A stretch of DNA of 64,000 nt from Pseudomonas sp. GM41(2012) (GTDB taxonomy: Bacteria; Pseudomonadota; Gammaproteobacteria; Pseudomonadales; Pseudomonadaceae): positions 372,001 through 436,000 of the forward strand of contig NZ_AKJN02000006.1 in NCBI RefSeq assembly GCF_000282315.2, in the 5' to 3' direction. Made by a program: the position numbers and the translations under genes. Positions 16,466 to 25,493 of the stretch are shown here, one piece after another (within the stretch, counting starts at the first letter, position 1; every line of letters starts with the position of its first letter). The notes beneath the pieces were generated by a model. It saw only the letters and a list, made by a program, of their open reading frames with translations, had not been told where the DNA came from and searched no databases.

Positions 16466-18481
16466 ATGCAGAGCACGCTGATCGCAGTAGGATGTAACCG
16501 CTTGCACAAACGCGATGGCAGTCAGGTCGCCTTCGATGCCGACAAAATCCGTCAGGCATTGATCGCCGCCGGCAAGGCGACGGGGGAGTACAGCGAGGTT
16601 GAGGTTGAAGGCTTGCTCAACGCGGTATTGGCCAGACTCGAAGGGTTGCCGAGGCTGCACGTCGAGCAAATCCAGGACCGTGTTGAGCGGGTGCTGATGG
16701 ACGCCGGTTTTTTCCTCGCCATGCGCGCCTACATCGTCTACCGCGAACAGCACGGGCGCTTGCGCCGCGACCGCCGAACCATGGTCGAAGTGGCGACCTC
16801 GATGAACGAATACCTGGACCGCGAAGACTGGCGGGTCCAGGCCAACGCCAATCAGGGTTATTCCCTGGGCGGGCTGGTGTTGAACGTGTCGGGCAAGGTC
16901 ACCGCCAACTACTGGCTGGACGAGGTGTACAGCGAGGCCATCGGCCAGGCCCACCGCGAAGCGGATTTACATGTGCACGACCTCGACATGCTCGCCGGTT
17001 ACTGCGCGGGCTGGTCGCTGCGCACTCTGTTGCACGAAGGGCTCAACGGTGTGCCGGGGCGTGTCGAAGCCGGTCCGCCGAAGCACTTGAGCAGTGCCTT
17101 GGGGCAGATGGTGAATTTCCTCGGCACCCTGCAAAACGAATGGGCCGGCGCCCAGGCGTTCAGCTCGTTCGACACCTACCTGGCGCCCTATGTGCGCAAG
17201 GATCAGCTGAGTTTTCAAGAGGTGCGGCAGGCGATCCAGGAGTTCATCTACAACCTAAACGTGCCTTCGCGCTGGGGCACTCAGACACCGTTCACCAACC
17301 TGACCTTCGACTGGGTGTGCCCGCAGGATTTGCGTGAGCAGATACCCGTCATTGGTGGTGAGGAAATGCCGTTTGCCTATGGCGACCTGCAAGTCGAAAT
17401 GGAGCTGCTCAACCGCGCCTACATCGAGGTGATGCAGGCCGGCGACGCGAAAGGGCGGGTGTTCACCTTTCCGATCCCGACCTACAACATCACCCACGAC
17501 TTTCCATGGGACAGTGAAAACGCCGACCGCCTTTTCGAGATGACTGCACGGTACGGCTTGCCGTATTTCCAGAACTTCCTCAATTCGGACCTGCAACCCA
17601 ATCAGGTGCGCTCGATGTGCTGTCGTTTGCAGCTGGATGTGCGCGAGTTGCTCAAGCGTGGCGGCGGCTTGTTCGGCTCGGCGGAGCAGACCGGATCGCT
17701 CGGCGTCGTCACCATCAACTGCGCGCGGCTGGGCTATGTATTCAAGGGGGATACCAGCGGATTGCTGCAGCGCCTGGACACGCTGATGGAACTGGCGATG
17801 GAAAGCCTGGAGGTCAAGCGCAAGGTGATTCAACACCATATGGATGCCGGTTTGTACCCGTACACCAAGCGCTACCTCGGAACCCTGCGTAACCATTTTT
17901 CCACCATCGGCCTCAACGGCATGCATGAAATGCTGCGCAATTTCACCGGCGACGAGGAGGGCATGCACACCGAGCACGGCCGGCAGTTTGCCCTGAAGAT
18001 GCTCGATCATGTGCGCGCCACGTTACTGCGATTCCAGGAAGAAACCGGCCACATGTACAACTTGGAAGCGACGCCCGCCGAGGGCACGACCTACCGCTTC
18101 GCCAAGGAAGACCTCAAGCGCTACCCCGACATCCTCCAGGCTGGCAGCGCGCAAGCGCCGTATTACACCAACTCCTCGCAACTGCCCGTGGGCTACACCG
18201 AAGACCCCTTCGAGGCGCTGGAACTTCAAGACGAGCTGCAATGCAAATACACCGGCGGCACGGTCTTGCACCTGTACATGGCCGAGCGAATTTCTTCGAC
18301 TGAGGCCTGCAAGCAGCTGGTGCGCAAAGCCCTTGGCCGCTTCCGCCTGCCATACCTGACCGTGACCCCGACGTTCTCCATCTGCCCGGTGCACGGCTAC
18401 CTCGATGGCGAGCATGAGTTCTGCCCCAAGTGCGACGAGGTCCTGCTGTTGCAAGAGCAGAAGCTCGGCACCGTTCATTGA
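16466..18481 (+). CDS. nrdD: Class III ribonucleotide reductase, catalytic chain without glycyl-radical tail
   Basis: A 671-residue oxygen-sensitive ribonucleoside-triphosphate reductase. An N-terminal ATP-cone (about 1-95) precedes the ten-stranded barrel with active-site region RSMCCRLQLD and INCARLGYVF. It ends with the zinc-site region CPVHGYLDGEHEFCPKC followed by 15 residues. The usual glycyl-radical motif (RVxGY) that should follow the zinc site is absent and is encoded by the next short gene. ATG 16466 is chosen because CTGGAGG lies just before it; the GTG at 16451 has no binding site. It supplies deoxynucleotides when oxygen-dependent reductases cannot work. Confidence 0.93.
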   Translation: MQSTLIAVGCNRLHKRDGSQVAFDADKIRQALIAAGKATGEYSEVEVEGLLNAVLARLEGLPRLHVEQIQDRVERVLMDAGFFLAMRAYIVYREQHGRLRRDRRTMVEVATSMNEYLDREDWRVQANANQGYSLGGLVLNVSGKVTANYWLDEVYSEAIGQAHREADLHVHDLDMLAGYCAGWSLRTLLHEGLNGVPGRVEAGPPKHLSSALGQMVNFLGTLQNEWAGAQAFSSFDTYLAPYVRKDQLSFQEVRQAIQEFIYNLNVPSRWGTQTPFTNLTFDWVCPQDLREQIPVIGGEEMPFAYGDLQVEMELLNRAYIEVMQAGDAKGRVFTFPIPTYNITHDFPWDSENADRLFEMTARYGLPYFQNFLNSDLQPNQVRSMCCRLQLDVRELLKRGGGLFGSAEQTGSLGVVTINCARLGYVFKGDTSGLLQRLDTLMELAMESLEVKRKVIQHHMDAGLYPYTKRYLGTLRNHFSTIGLNGMHEMLRNFTGDEEGMHTEHGRQFALKMLDHVRATLLRFQEETGHMYNLEATPAEGTTYRFAKEDLKRYPDILQAGSAQAPYYTNSSQLPVGYTEDPFEALELQDELQCKYTGGTVLHLYMAERISSTEACKQLVRKALGRFRLPYLTVTPTFSICPVHGYLDGEHEFCPKCDEVLLLQEQKLGTVH

Positions 18482-18513
18482 TTTCGATCCACTCAACTGC
18501 AAGGAGCTTCACC

Positions 18514-18681
18514 ATGACTGCATCGCAAACATTGCCCCAGGCTCAACGTCAACGCTGCGAAGTCTGGACCCGGGTGATGGGCTATCACCGCCCTGTGTCG
18601 GCGTTCAATCCGGGCAAACAGTCGGAACACCGCGAGCGGGTGCACTTCACTGAAGGCGCGGCACTGGCCGGGCGCCAATGA
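18514..18681 (+). CDS. Separate glycyl-radical domain of class III ribonucleotide reductase
   Basis: A 55-residue protein whose centre, CEVWTRVMGYHRPVSAFNPG, is the glycyl-radical loop normally found at the extreme C-terminus of NrdD; the radical glycine would be in RVMGY. It has its own AAGGAG (18501-18506) and ATG, and its stop overlaps the nrdG start (ATGA), so it is a real, coupled gene and not debris. The nrdD frame stops cleanly 32 bases before it. It would have to associate with the 671-residue chain to form active enzyme, comparable with free-standing glycyl-radical proteins such as GrcA/YfiD. The activase NrdG is the next gene. Confidence 0.88.
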   Translation: MTASQTLPQAQRQRCEVWTRVMGYHRPVSAFNPGKQSEHRERVHFTEGAALAGRQ

Positions 18682-19373
18682 GTCGAACGCTTCGGGTCGG
18701 GGGCATGGTGCCCCTGACCACTATCGACTATCCGGGACAGCTCGCCTGCGTGCTGTTTTGCCAGGGTTGCGCCTGGCGTTGTCGTTACTGCCATAACCCG
18801 CAGTTGATCCCGCCTCGTGGCACAGACGAAGTGGATTGGCGGCGGGTGTTGGCGTTTCTGCAACGGCGTCAGGACCTGCTCGATGCGGTGGTGTTCAGCG
18901 GTGGTGAGCCGACCTTGCAGGATGGTTTGCTCGGCGCCATGGATGAGGTGCGGGCGATGGGATTTCGCATCGGTTTGCACAGCGCCGGCATCAAACCCGC
19001 AGCGTTCGCCAAGGCACTGACCGGGGCCGATTGGGTCGGTTTCGATGTCAAGGCGTTGCCCGAGGATTGCCAGGCGATCACCCGGGTCGAGGGCAGCGGA
19101 ACAGCCAACTGGCGCAGCCTTGAGCATCTGCTGGCCAGCGGTGTCGACTACGAATGTCGCACCACGGTGCATTGGCATCTGTTCGAGCCGGCGCGTCTGC
19201 TGATCCTCGCAAAGCGCTTGAGCGAACTCGGCGTCAAACGCTTCGCCGTGCAGCTGGTGCGCACCGAGCGGATGTTCGATCCGCTGCTGCCGAGTGTTTC
19301 GGCACAAGCCTTGCTTCCTGACTTATGGGAAGCCATGCGCGAGTTGTTTCCAGCCTTCGTGTTACGGGGGTAA
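18678..19373 (+). CDS. nrdG: Anaerobic ribonucleotide reductase activating enzyme NrdG
   Basis: A 231-residue radical SAM activase with the cluster motif CAWRCRYC (C31, C35, C38). It cleaves S-adenosylmethionine and places the radical on the glycine of the class III reductase, here on the 55-residue partner encoded immediately upstream. The glycine-rich SAM loop VFSGGEPTLQ is present. At 231 residues it is longer than E. coli NrdG and resembles the longer NrdG2-type subgroup. The start overlaps the preceding stop by four bases. Confidence 0.92.
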   Translation: MSRTLRVGGMVPLTTIDYPGQLACVLFCQGCAWRCRYCHNPQLIPPRGTDEVDWRRVLAFLQRRQDLLDAVVFSGGEPTLQDGLLGAMDEVRAMGFRIGLHSAGIKPAAFAKALTGADWVGFDVKALPEDCQAITRVEGSGTANWRSLEHLLASGVDYECRTTVHWHLFEPARLLILAKRLSELGVKRFAVQLVRTERMFDPLLPSVSAQALLPDLWEAMRELFPAFVLRG

Positions 19374-19466
19374 CCGAGGCTGGGGTTTAACGTTTAGCAG
19401 GGACATTCATCATTAGGTTTTCAAATGCGCTGCCAATTGGCAGGTATCAAACGGGGAGCATTTGAT

Positions 19467-21086
19467 ATGGCCAAATTAAGTACGGCACAACGTATCGTCA
19501 TCGGCTTTGCAATCGCGCCGCTGGCATTGATGGGCATGGCGTTTTACGCGTTGCACGATCTGGCAACTCTCAAGGAACAGGCGGTAGTAATCGTCAAGCA
19601 GGACTGGCCGAAGATCGATCCGATCATGGTCATTGCCACCGGTGTGCGCGATAACGCCAGGAACACCCGGGATTTACTGATCGACAAAGACAATCAGCAG
19701 GTGCAGCAGTCGATCGACGCCACCAAAAAACGGATCACCCAGGCACTCGAAACGCTTGAGCCGTTGTTCTATTTGCCCGAGGGCAAAACCGCTTATGCCG
19801 CGCTAAAGAAGAATCGCGAAGCCTACGTGGCGGCGTTCACTCAAGTGCAGGTGTTGATCCGGCAAGGGGCCTTCGATGACGCCATGGCACAGCTGAAGCA
19901 AAAGGTCGTGCCGGCCGAACGCGAGGTTTATGGCAGCCTGGATCAGTTGATGGCGCTGCAAGGCAAAATATTCGCCGACCGTGAACAGTCGGCCCAGGAA
20001 CTGTACAGCGATGCCCGGCGCAATATGCTCGGGTTGTTTTTGTTCTGTGTGGGGCTGGTCATCGCCGCCGCGGTGATCGTCACGCGCAGTGTGACCCGGC
20101 CATTGGGCGGCGAGCCGGATGATGCCGCACGGTTTTTGAGTCAGATCGCTCAGGGCGACCTGACGATTCAGGTACCCGTGAGCTCAAGTGCCGGCGGCAG
20201 CGTGATGATGAACATGCACCAGATGCAGCAAAGTCTGAATGCCATGGTCAAGCACATCGCGACGTCGGTGGACCAGGTGGCCAGTTCCTCCGAAGAGCTG
20301 AGTGCGGTCAGCAGCCAGACCAGCAGCAACCTGCAATTGCAGGGGCTGGAGATCGAGCAGGCGGCCACCGCAGTGAACCAGATGACCGCTGCGGTCGATG
20401 AAGTGGCGCGCAATGCGGTCAGCACCTCCGAGGCTTCGCGGCAGTCCGAGCAAACCGCACAACGCGGTCGTGAGCAGGTTCAGGAAACCGTGGTGTCAAT
20501 CGGCGCACTGGCCTATGGCGTCACCGACACCTCACAACGCATCGAGCAACTGGCGGGCCGGGTGCAGGACATCAGCAAGGTGCTGGACGTGATTCGCAGC
20601 ATCGCCGAGCAGACCAATTTGCTGGCCCTCAATGCGGCCATTGAAGCGGCCCGTGCCGGGGACGCCGGACGTGGTTTTGCCGTGGTCGCCGATGAAGTGC
20701 GCGCCCTGGCGCATCGCACTCAAGAGTCGACCCAGGAGATCGAGCAGATGATTGGCAACATTCGTCTCGATACCGGCCATGCAGTGACGGCCATGCAAAG
20801 CAGCAGCAACCTGGTCCGGGCCACCCTGGAAGTGGCGCAACGCTCGGGGGATGCATTGGACGAAATCACTCGGTCGATCTCGCAGATCAACGAGCGCAAC
20901 ATGATGATTGCCAGCGCCACGGAAGAGCAGGCGTTGGTGGCGCGGGAGGTAGATCGCAATCTGATGGGCATTCGCAACTTGTCCGAGCAGGTCTTGCTGG
21001 GGGCCCAACATACTCACACGGCGGGTCACGATTTGGCGCAGATGGCCGGGGCGCTGCACCAGACGGTGGCGCGTTTCAAGGTCTAG
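19467..21086 (+). CDS. Methyl-accepting chemotaxis protein
   Basis: A 539-residue chemoreceptor. Transmembrane helices at about 9-28 and 187-206 enclose a four-helix-bundle ligand domain (4HB_MCP type, with the R-D-N pattern near [13 protein letters not shown]). HAMP follows (about 207-260), then the cytoplasmic signalling hairpin with the conserved tip region [20 protein letters not shown]. The ATG at 19467 is preferred because GGGGAG lies eight bases upstream; the open frame begins 14 codons earlier. Its ligand cannot be told from sequence. No obvious regulatory site precedes it. Confidence 0.92.
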   Translation: MAKLSTAQRIVIGFAIAPLALMGMAFYALHDLATLKEQAVVIVKQDWPKIDPIMVIATGVRDNARNTRDLLIDKDNQQVQQSIDATKKRITQALETLEPLFYLPEGKTAYAALKKNREAYVAAFTQVQVLIRQGAFDDAMAQLKQKVVPAEREVYGSLDQLMALQGKIFADREQSAQELYSDARRNMLGLFLFCVGLVIAAAVIVTRSVTRPLGGEPDDAARFLSQIAQGDLTIQVPVSSSAGGSVMMNMHQMQQSLNAMVKHIATSVDQVASSSEELSAVSSQTSSNLQLQGLEIEQAATAVNQMTAAVDEVARNAVSTSEASRQSEQTAQRGREQVQETVVSIGALAYGVTDTSQRIEQLAGRVQDISKVLDVIRSIAEQTNLLALNAAIEAARAGDAGRGFAVVADEVRALAHRTQESTQEIEQMIGNIRLDTGHAVTAMQSSSNLVRATLEVAQRSGDALDEITRSISQINERNMMIASATEEQALVAREVDRNLMGIRNLSEQVLLGAQHTHTAGHDLAQMAGALHQTVARFKV

Positions 21087-21115
21087 TTGATCCGGTGGGT
21101 GGTTGTGTCGGGGGC

Positions 21116-22495
21116 TCAGTTCCAGCCCCAGAATTGTAACCACCAGCCGAACCCTACCAAGCTGATGGCGAGTAACAGGCAAGTGTTGCCAGCGCAGCGA
21201 CGAACCTGGGAAATGCCTTCGCGGTCCAGCCGTTTCCATCCCAGCAACAGGCTCCAGCCCATCGCGGCCAGTAACAAACAGGCCCTGGCCGGTTGTACCC
21301 ACTCCAGCAACAGCCCTTCATAGCGAAGCAATTTCACCGTTGTGGCCGACAGCCCGAGAAACAATCCCGCACCACCCAAGGGCGTGAGTGTCAGCGCCAG
21401 GGGCCAATACAGTGCAGGATCTTGCGCCAATCGAGCCGTCAGGCGCAGAAGGATCATCAACGCCGTGCCCAACACCATCGAACTCAAACCCAGATAAACG
21501 ACGATGCTGAAACCGTCGAGCCAACTGAAGCTGTCGTTGAGCTGCGGGTAATGGGTGAGCAGCCACCAGGGCGCGTTGTCCTGCAGGGCCCAGAGTTGGT
21601 CGTGCTCGACCAGCCATTGGGCGAGGGTTTGTTTGAGGGCGACGAACCATGGGCTGACCGTCCACTGAAACGCGCCCATGGCCAGGCCGATCACGCCGAA
21701 CAGCAATAAGCGCGCGTCCCACGGTGACAGCGTCTGCGCCGTTGCGTGAAGAACTTCTTGGTTGCTGGAGCGAGCGATCAGCTGAACAGCGCCGCGTTGT
21801 CCGCTGCAGCGTCCGCAGGCATGACAGTCACTGGCGCCTTGCATGCGACGGATATCGAGCAAGGGCGCGCAGTTGGGCGGCGGCAGGCGCGGTGCGGCGT
21901 TATCCATCCAGCGTTGTTCGTCGACTTTAAAATGCACAGGAGCCAGGCGGGCGAGCAGGGCGAAGACGCCGCTGACCGGGCACAGGTAGCGGCACCAGAC
22001 GCGTTTGCCCCGGGCGAACAGCAACCCGACGACGACCGCGGCGACGGTCGAGCCACCCAGAATCAACAACGCCGCCTGGGCGTAGTCGTAGACGCTGATC
22101 AATTGGCCGTAAAGGGTCGTCAGGCAGAACGCGAGGGTTGGCCAGCCGCCCCAGCGCAACCAGCGCGGCACACCCAAACCTTTGCCGTAATGGCTGGCCC
22201 ATTCGCTGAGTGAACCTTCCGGACAGAGAACGCCACACCAGAGTCGCCCGAATAACACGATCGACAGCAGCACGAACGGCCACCAGATCCCCCAAAACAA
22301 AAACTGCGCAAACAGGGTCAGGTTATCGAGCATCCGTGCCTGGCTGTCCGGCAGCGGCAACACCGCCGGTACCACCAACAGCAACGCGTAGAACAGTACA
22401 ACGGCCCATTGCACGGCACGAATGACACGTGCATGGCGACGCATGCCGTCGCCCAGGCGCTGCAGCCATCGATTGTGGCGACTCAGCTCAGGCAT
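21116..22495 (-). CDS. ftrD: FtrD-like polyferredoxin membrane protein of ferrous-iron uptake
   Basis: A 459-residue membrane protein with NapH-like iron-sulphur motifs CGVLCPEGSLSEW and CRYLCPVSGVF and a further CHACGRC group, separated by several hydrophobic helices. In Bordetella and Brucella FtrABCD systems the FtrD polyferredoxin is thought to take electrons from periplasmic iron oxidation and return them to the cell interior. The ATG at 22495, 13 bases inside ftrC, is preferred; the longer open frame upstream is a shadow of ftrC. Convergent with the chemoreceptor gene. Confidence 0.85.
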   Translation of the reverse strand: MPELSRHNRWLQRLGDGMRRHARVIRAVQWAVVLFYALLLVVPAVLPLPDSQARMLDNLTLFAQFLFWGIWWPFVLLSIVLFGRLWCGVLCPEGSLSEWASHYGKGLGVPRWLRWGGWPTLAFCLTTLYGQLISVYDYAQAALLILGGSTVAAVVVGLLFARGKRVWCRYLCPVSGVFALLARLAPVHFKVDEQRWMDNAAPRLPPPNCAPLLDIRRMQGASDCHACGRCSGQRGAVQLIARSSNQEVLHATAQTLSPWDARLLLFGVIGLAMGAFQWTVSPWFVALKQTLAQWLVEHDQLWALQDNAPWWLLTHYPQLNDSFSWLDGFSIVVYLGLSSMVLGTALMILLRLTARLAQDPALYWPLALTLTPLGGAGLFLGLSATTVKLLRYEGLLLEWVQPARACLLLAAMGWSLLLGWKRLDREGISQVRRCAGNTCLLLAISLVGFGWWLQFWGWN

Positions 22496-23337
22496 GGGAC
22501 TTTTTCCGCAGCACGTTGACGCAGCCAACCGCCTACGGTCAGCCAATAACCTGCCAGCACCAGTAACGTCATACCGCTGGGCGTCGCGCGATAACCGGCA
22601 AAACCGGCAAGGAAACCACCCAATCCATGGCTGTCGCTGAGGAATGCGCTGCTGTCCCAAAGCGCATCGCCAACGAGGCTGTACATCACTTCCGGTAAAT
22701 CCAGGGCGAGTAATTGACCGCCGATTCGCTCGGTGCCGCTGACCAGCAACGCCGCGCCGAGCACCAACAAAATAGCTTCGCTGATAGCAAAGAATCGCTG
22801 CCACGATATGAACCGGCGACTGCTGTGCAGCAAGGCAATGGTCAGCGCCGACAGCACCAGCCCCATTGCGCCGCCGATGGCAAACAAACCGAGCTGCGGA
22901 CCTCGTAACTGAGCGCCAGCGCCATAGAGAAAGACCACCGTTTCACTGCCTTCGCGGCTGACGGCGAGCATGGCCAGCAGTAACAGGCCTGCGCCACCTT
23001 GTCGGGCCAGGTGGCTATCGGCGTGTCGTCGCAAATCGTGCTTGAGCGTGCGCCCGTGGCGTTGCATCCAGCCGACCATTTGCACGATCAGCAGGCTCGC
23101 CACCAGCGCGAGTACGGCCTGGAACCATTCACTGGCCGAGCCGCTCATGGCCTCACCGGCAAACAGAATCAACACCGCCAGCAGGCCCGAGAGCATCAAC
23201 CCCAGCACCACACCTGCCCACAAGTACTTCGCCAGTCGATCACCCTGAGGCTGCTGGCTGACCCAGGCCTGGAGAATGCCGATCACCAGCAGCGCCTCGA
23301 CGCTTTCGCGCCAGACAATGAACATTGATTGATTCAT
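22483..23337 (-). CDS. ftrC: FTR1-family iron permease FtrC
   Basis: A 284-residue permease with about seven membrane helices and the two diagnostic REXXE motifs (RESVE near residue 10 and REGSE near residue 140) that bind iron in FTR1/EfeU proteins. The start at 23337 has ACGGAG five or six bases upstream; the open frame extends further but without support. It forms the pore of the FtrABCD system, with periplasmic FtrA and FtrB upstream and FtrD downstream. Confidence 0.92.
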   Translation of the reverse strand: MNQSMFIVWRESVEALLVIGILQAWVSQQPQGDRLAKYLWAGVVLGLMLSGLLAVLILFAGEAMSGSASEWFQAVLALVASLLIVQMVGWMQRHGRTLKHDLRRHADSHLARQGGAGLLLLAMLAVSREGSETVVFLYGAGAQLRGPQLGLFAIGGAMGLVLSALTIALLHSSRRFISWQRFFAISEAILLVLGAALLVSGTERIGGQLLALDLPEVMYSLVGDALWDSSAFLSDSHGLGGFLAGFAGYRATPSGMTLLVLAGYWLTVGGWLRQRAAEKVPCLS

Positions 23338-23359
23338 GAAAACTCCGTGTTTGAACGGG

Positions 23360-23692
23360 TTATTTCGCGAGGATGCCGCCCTCGGGCAGTTGCGGATTGA
23401 ACTCGTCGAAGAAGGGGTAGTGGCCTGGCCTGAGCGGGTGAATGACCACAAAAGTCGTCACTCCCGGCGACAGTACTTTTTCAACCCGCAATGGCGTGCT
23501 CTCGAATTCGGCTGGGCCTTGACCGATATTTTTCAGGATGATCTTGAAGCGCTGACCGGCCGGCACCTCCAACAGGGCGGGGGAGAAGTGGCCATCGCGC
23601 AGGCTCAGCTCATAGCTGGGTAACTCGGCATAAGCCGTCAACGGCGCAACTGCTCCGGCAAGCATCAGCCAGGCAATCTGCAGGCGCTTCAT
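23360..23692 (-). CDS. ftrB: Periplasmic cupredoxin FtrB
   Basis: A 110-residue protein with a signal peptide (about 1-22, ending TAYA) and a small cupredoxin-like beta domain. In FtrABCD systems the cupredoxin is proposed to oxidise ferrous iron delivered by the P19 protein, using copper, before permease uptake. The classical blue-copper ligand pattern is not complete (no cysteine), though H36, H85, H91 and a methionine-poor C-terminus are seen, so its copper site may be non-standard. The start directly abuts the ftrA stop. Confidence 0.85.
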   Translation of the reverse strand: MKRLQIAWLMLAGAVAPLTAYAELPSYELSLRDGHFSPALLEVPAGQRFKIILKNIGQGPAEFESTPLRVEKVLSPGVTTFVVIHPLRPGHYPFFDEFNPQLPEGGILAK

Positions 23693-24223
23693 TCAATAGC
23701 CGCCTTTTTTACCGATACCGGCGTAGATGAACTCGTAGTGCAATTCGCAGCGTTCAAACCAGGGGGCTACGCCGGTTTCCTTATCGGTATGACGGCCAAG
23801 GGAACCATGACCGCCGGGTGGCAGGACGGTGAAGGTCAGCTGATATTTGCCGGGGCCGAGCAGCTTTACATTGTCGCCATAGTGCGGGCCGTCATTGGCG
23901 ACCATGGCGTGGAAATCGCCTTTGAGTTCGTTCTCGTTGCCCTGTTTTTTCAGGTTGAACGAGACATTGAGGTAAGGCACGAAACTGCCTTCCTGAAAGC
24001 CCTGTCGATTGTCCGCCGTGGCGCGAATATCGGCTTCCAGATGCACATCGGAATCCGCGGTGGCCCGCATCATTCCGGCAGGCGCCATCTCGATCGGCTG
24101 CAAATACACCGCCCCGACTTCCAGCCCCGGACACAACTGAGGTTCGCCGATCGGGTATTCCTTGGCCTGAGCCAACGGTGTGAGCAAGAGCAGGGCGAGT
24201 GACAGCGAAAAGGTCGTACGCAT
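23693..24223 (-). CDS. ftrA: P19/Tpd-type periplasmic iron-binding protein FtrA
   Basis: A 176-residue secreted protein with a cleavable signal (about 1-20, ALLLLTPLAQA). Motifs GAVYLQPIEMAPAGMM, DVHLEADIRAT and DFHAMVANDGPHYGDNVKL are those of the P19/FetP family, which binds copper and iron as a dimer. It is the first gene of the ftrABCD operon and is preceded by a Fur-like box, fitting iron-starvation control. Confidence 0.93.
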   Translation of the reverse strand: MRTTFSLSLALLLLTPLAQAKEYPIGEPQLCPGLEVGAVYLQPIEMAPAGMMRATADSDVHLEADIRATADNRQGFQEGSFVPYLNVSFNLKKQGNENELKGDFHAMVANDGPHYGDNVKLLGPGKYQLTFTVLPPGGHGSLGRHTDKETGVAPWFERCELHYEFIYAGIGKKGGY

Positions 24224-24278
24224 GATGTCTTCCTGGGCACTAACGAGTGAGAGCTCGAGTGTAGGAAGCTTTCCTGCG

Positions 24279-24297
24279 AATAATAATGATTGTTATC
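24279..24297. promoter_or_regulatory. Fur-like box upstream of ftrABCD
   Basis: The 19-base stretch AATAATAATGATTGTTATC matches 14 of 19 positions of the classical Fur box. It lies about 56 bases upstream of the ftrA start, so iron repression is likely. Confidence 0.75.
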
Positions 24298-24316
24298 AAG
24301 TTTTCAGCGATTAAGC

Positions 24317-24664
24317 CTATGACTGGGAGCGCTTTCGAAATCGCTCGGCACGGTCGACGCAATCGTTCATCTGCGCAGCCGCGTGAATCGTCAGAGGATG
24401 CTGGGTGAAACCGGGCCTCGGTGAAATGTAGGCGGCCATTTCGCGGGCGACGGCCAACTGTTGATCCGAACCTTGCGTCAGTAACGCGATGACCAGGTTT
24501 TCCAGGGCAATCACCCGGACACGTAGGTGGACCAATTCTGCATTGGTCAATTCGGGGGGAGAGGAAAATGCTTCTGCATCGAGTGATTTTTCCGCGACTT
24601 CATCATCCCAGGTCGACAATCGAACAGGGCTCTGTTCTCCGGCAGGTGTTTTTTTACCAGGCAT
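24317..24664 (-). CDS. Hypothetical protein, Pseudomonas type
   Basis: A 115-residue soluble protein beginning MPGKKTPAG, rich in charged residues, with a likely helical pair at about 38-80 (LVHLRVRVIALENLVIALL). No family is recognised. The ATG at 24664 has GGAG nine bases upstream, whereas the in-frame ATG at 24673 abuts it, so the inner start is preferred. The C-terminal half (AQMNDCVDRAERFRKR) is basic. Confidence 0.6.
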   Translation of the reverse strand: MPGKKTPAGEQSPVRLSTWDDEVAEKSLDAEAFSSPPELTNAELVHLRVRVIALENLVIALLTQGSDQQLAVAREMAAYISPRPGFTQHPLTIHAAAQMNDCVDRAERFRKRSQS

Positions 24665-24836
24665 AAGAAGCATCTCCAGGTGTTTTTATGTGGCTGCCCA
24701 AGGGCCGGAAAAACGCTATGGCGTAACCGATTTCCCGGCAGGACAAAGCTTAGCCGTACCTTGATCCGTATCAAGGTCACCTTTGCGCGAGGGATGTAGG
24801 TTGGAGGCACATCCTAGAGGCAAACCGGGGATCGAC

Positions 24837-25058
24837 ATGGCCAAGAATTTTCCCATCAGCCCCAAGCATCCCGAGCGCATTTGCTGGGGCTGCGACAGAT
24901 ACTGTCCAGCCAACTCCCTGGCGTGCGGCAATGGCTCCGACAGGACAATGCATCCGGCCGAAATGATCGGAGACGATTGGTATCTGCATGGCGACTGGGG
25001 TATTGATCCGTTGATCGCGGTAAAAGACGTGACAGACGAACCCGGCCTGAAGGGCTGA
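24837..25058 (+). CDS. DUF3079-family small protein
   Basis: A 73-residue protein beginning MAKNFPISPKHPERICWGCD. The CWGCDRYC and SLACGNGSDRT segments match the DUF3079 family of unknown function as I recall it; four cysteines suggest metal binding. The start at 24837 is chosen from family alignment, with GGGGATCGAC upstream. It is a lone gene between the iron operon and tRNA-Cys. Confidence 0.75.
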   Translation: MAKNFPISPKHPERICWGCDRYCPANSLACGNGSDRTMHPAEMIGDDWYLHGDWGIDPLIAVKDVTDEPGLKG

Positions 25059-25113
25059 GCAACCCTGTTAAACATAGAAATCACCTGACGGAATTTTTTT
25101 TGAAATCAAGGGG

Positions 25114-25142
25114 TTGCCAGCCTCGGGAAATCAGTACATAAT
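25114..25142 (+). promoter_or_regulatory. Promoter of the tRNA-Cys gene
   Basis: TTGCCA and CATAAT are separated by 17 bases, close to the sigma-70 consensus. The precursor would have a leader of about 110 bases, which holds a small hairpin at 25190-25214. Confidence 0.6.
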
Positions 25143-25261
25143 TCACGCCATCGAAAGCACTGACCGCTGAAAAAGCTCAATGTTTTCAAGGAGTTAGATC
25201 ACGAATCTTACTCCAAGTTTGTACGCGTTTGATGTTGTGCTACATGACATCAGATGTTTGA

Positions 25262-25335
25262 GGCCGAGTAGCAAAATGGTTATGCAGTGGATTGCAAATC
25301 CACCTACGCCGGTTCGATTCCGACCTCGGCCTCCA
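25262..25335 (+). tRNA. tRNA-Cys (anticodon GCA)
   Basis: The acceptor stem GGCCGAG pairs with CTCGGCC (25325-25331), followed by discriminator T and an encoded CCA. The anticodon arm TGGATTGCAAATCCA carries GCA at 25294-25296, and the T-arm contains GGTTCGATTCC. tRNA genes are common integration targets, and lower-GC accessory DNA begins just after this one. Confidence 0.97.
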
Positions 25336-25341
25336 CTCTTG

Positions 25342-25376
25342 AAAACCCCGTAGATCAATGATCTACGGGGTTTTTT
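25342..25376 (+). terminator. Rho-independent terminator of the tRNA-Cys transcript
   Basis: A 15-pair stem (AAAACCCCGTAGATC with its complement, three-base loop) ends in a T run, directly after the tRNA. It is very strong. Confidence 0.9.
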
Positions 25377-25470
25377 ATTGCCCTCAGGAAAGTGAAGTGT
25401 TCCGCAATTTTCAGTAGGTGTTCCGCAACTGCGAACGACGGGGGCACCTGTGATCAGAGTAATGTCAGGC

Positions 25471-25493
25471 CGCAATCGGCCAAAAGCGGTCAT
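25471..25493. repeat. Short dispersed motif, copy 1 (AATCGGCCAAAAGCGG core)
   Basis: The same core is found at 28303-28320 and, in diverged inverted form, at 28084-28098 and 29623-29637. These copies bracket the accessory genes and may be remnants of mobile-element ends. Confidence 0.5.

Noticed and set aside
18482..18513. Sequencing or mutational frameshift breaking nrdD
   Set aside because: nrdD ends at a normal stop after a complete zinc-site region; the next frame has its own AAGGAG, ATG and a coupled overlap with nrdG, so a genuine gene split is more likely.
25262..25335. tRNA-Cys 3' end as attL of the prophage
   Set aside because: No second copy of the tRNA 3' end is present to the right of the prophage in this window, and the integrase lies more than 4 kb away. 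It is not excluded beyond the window.
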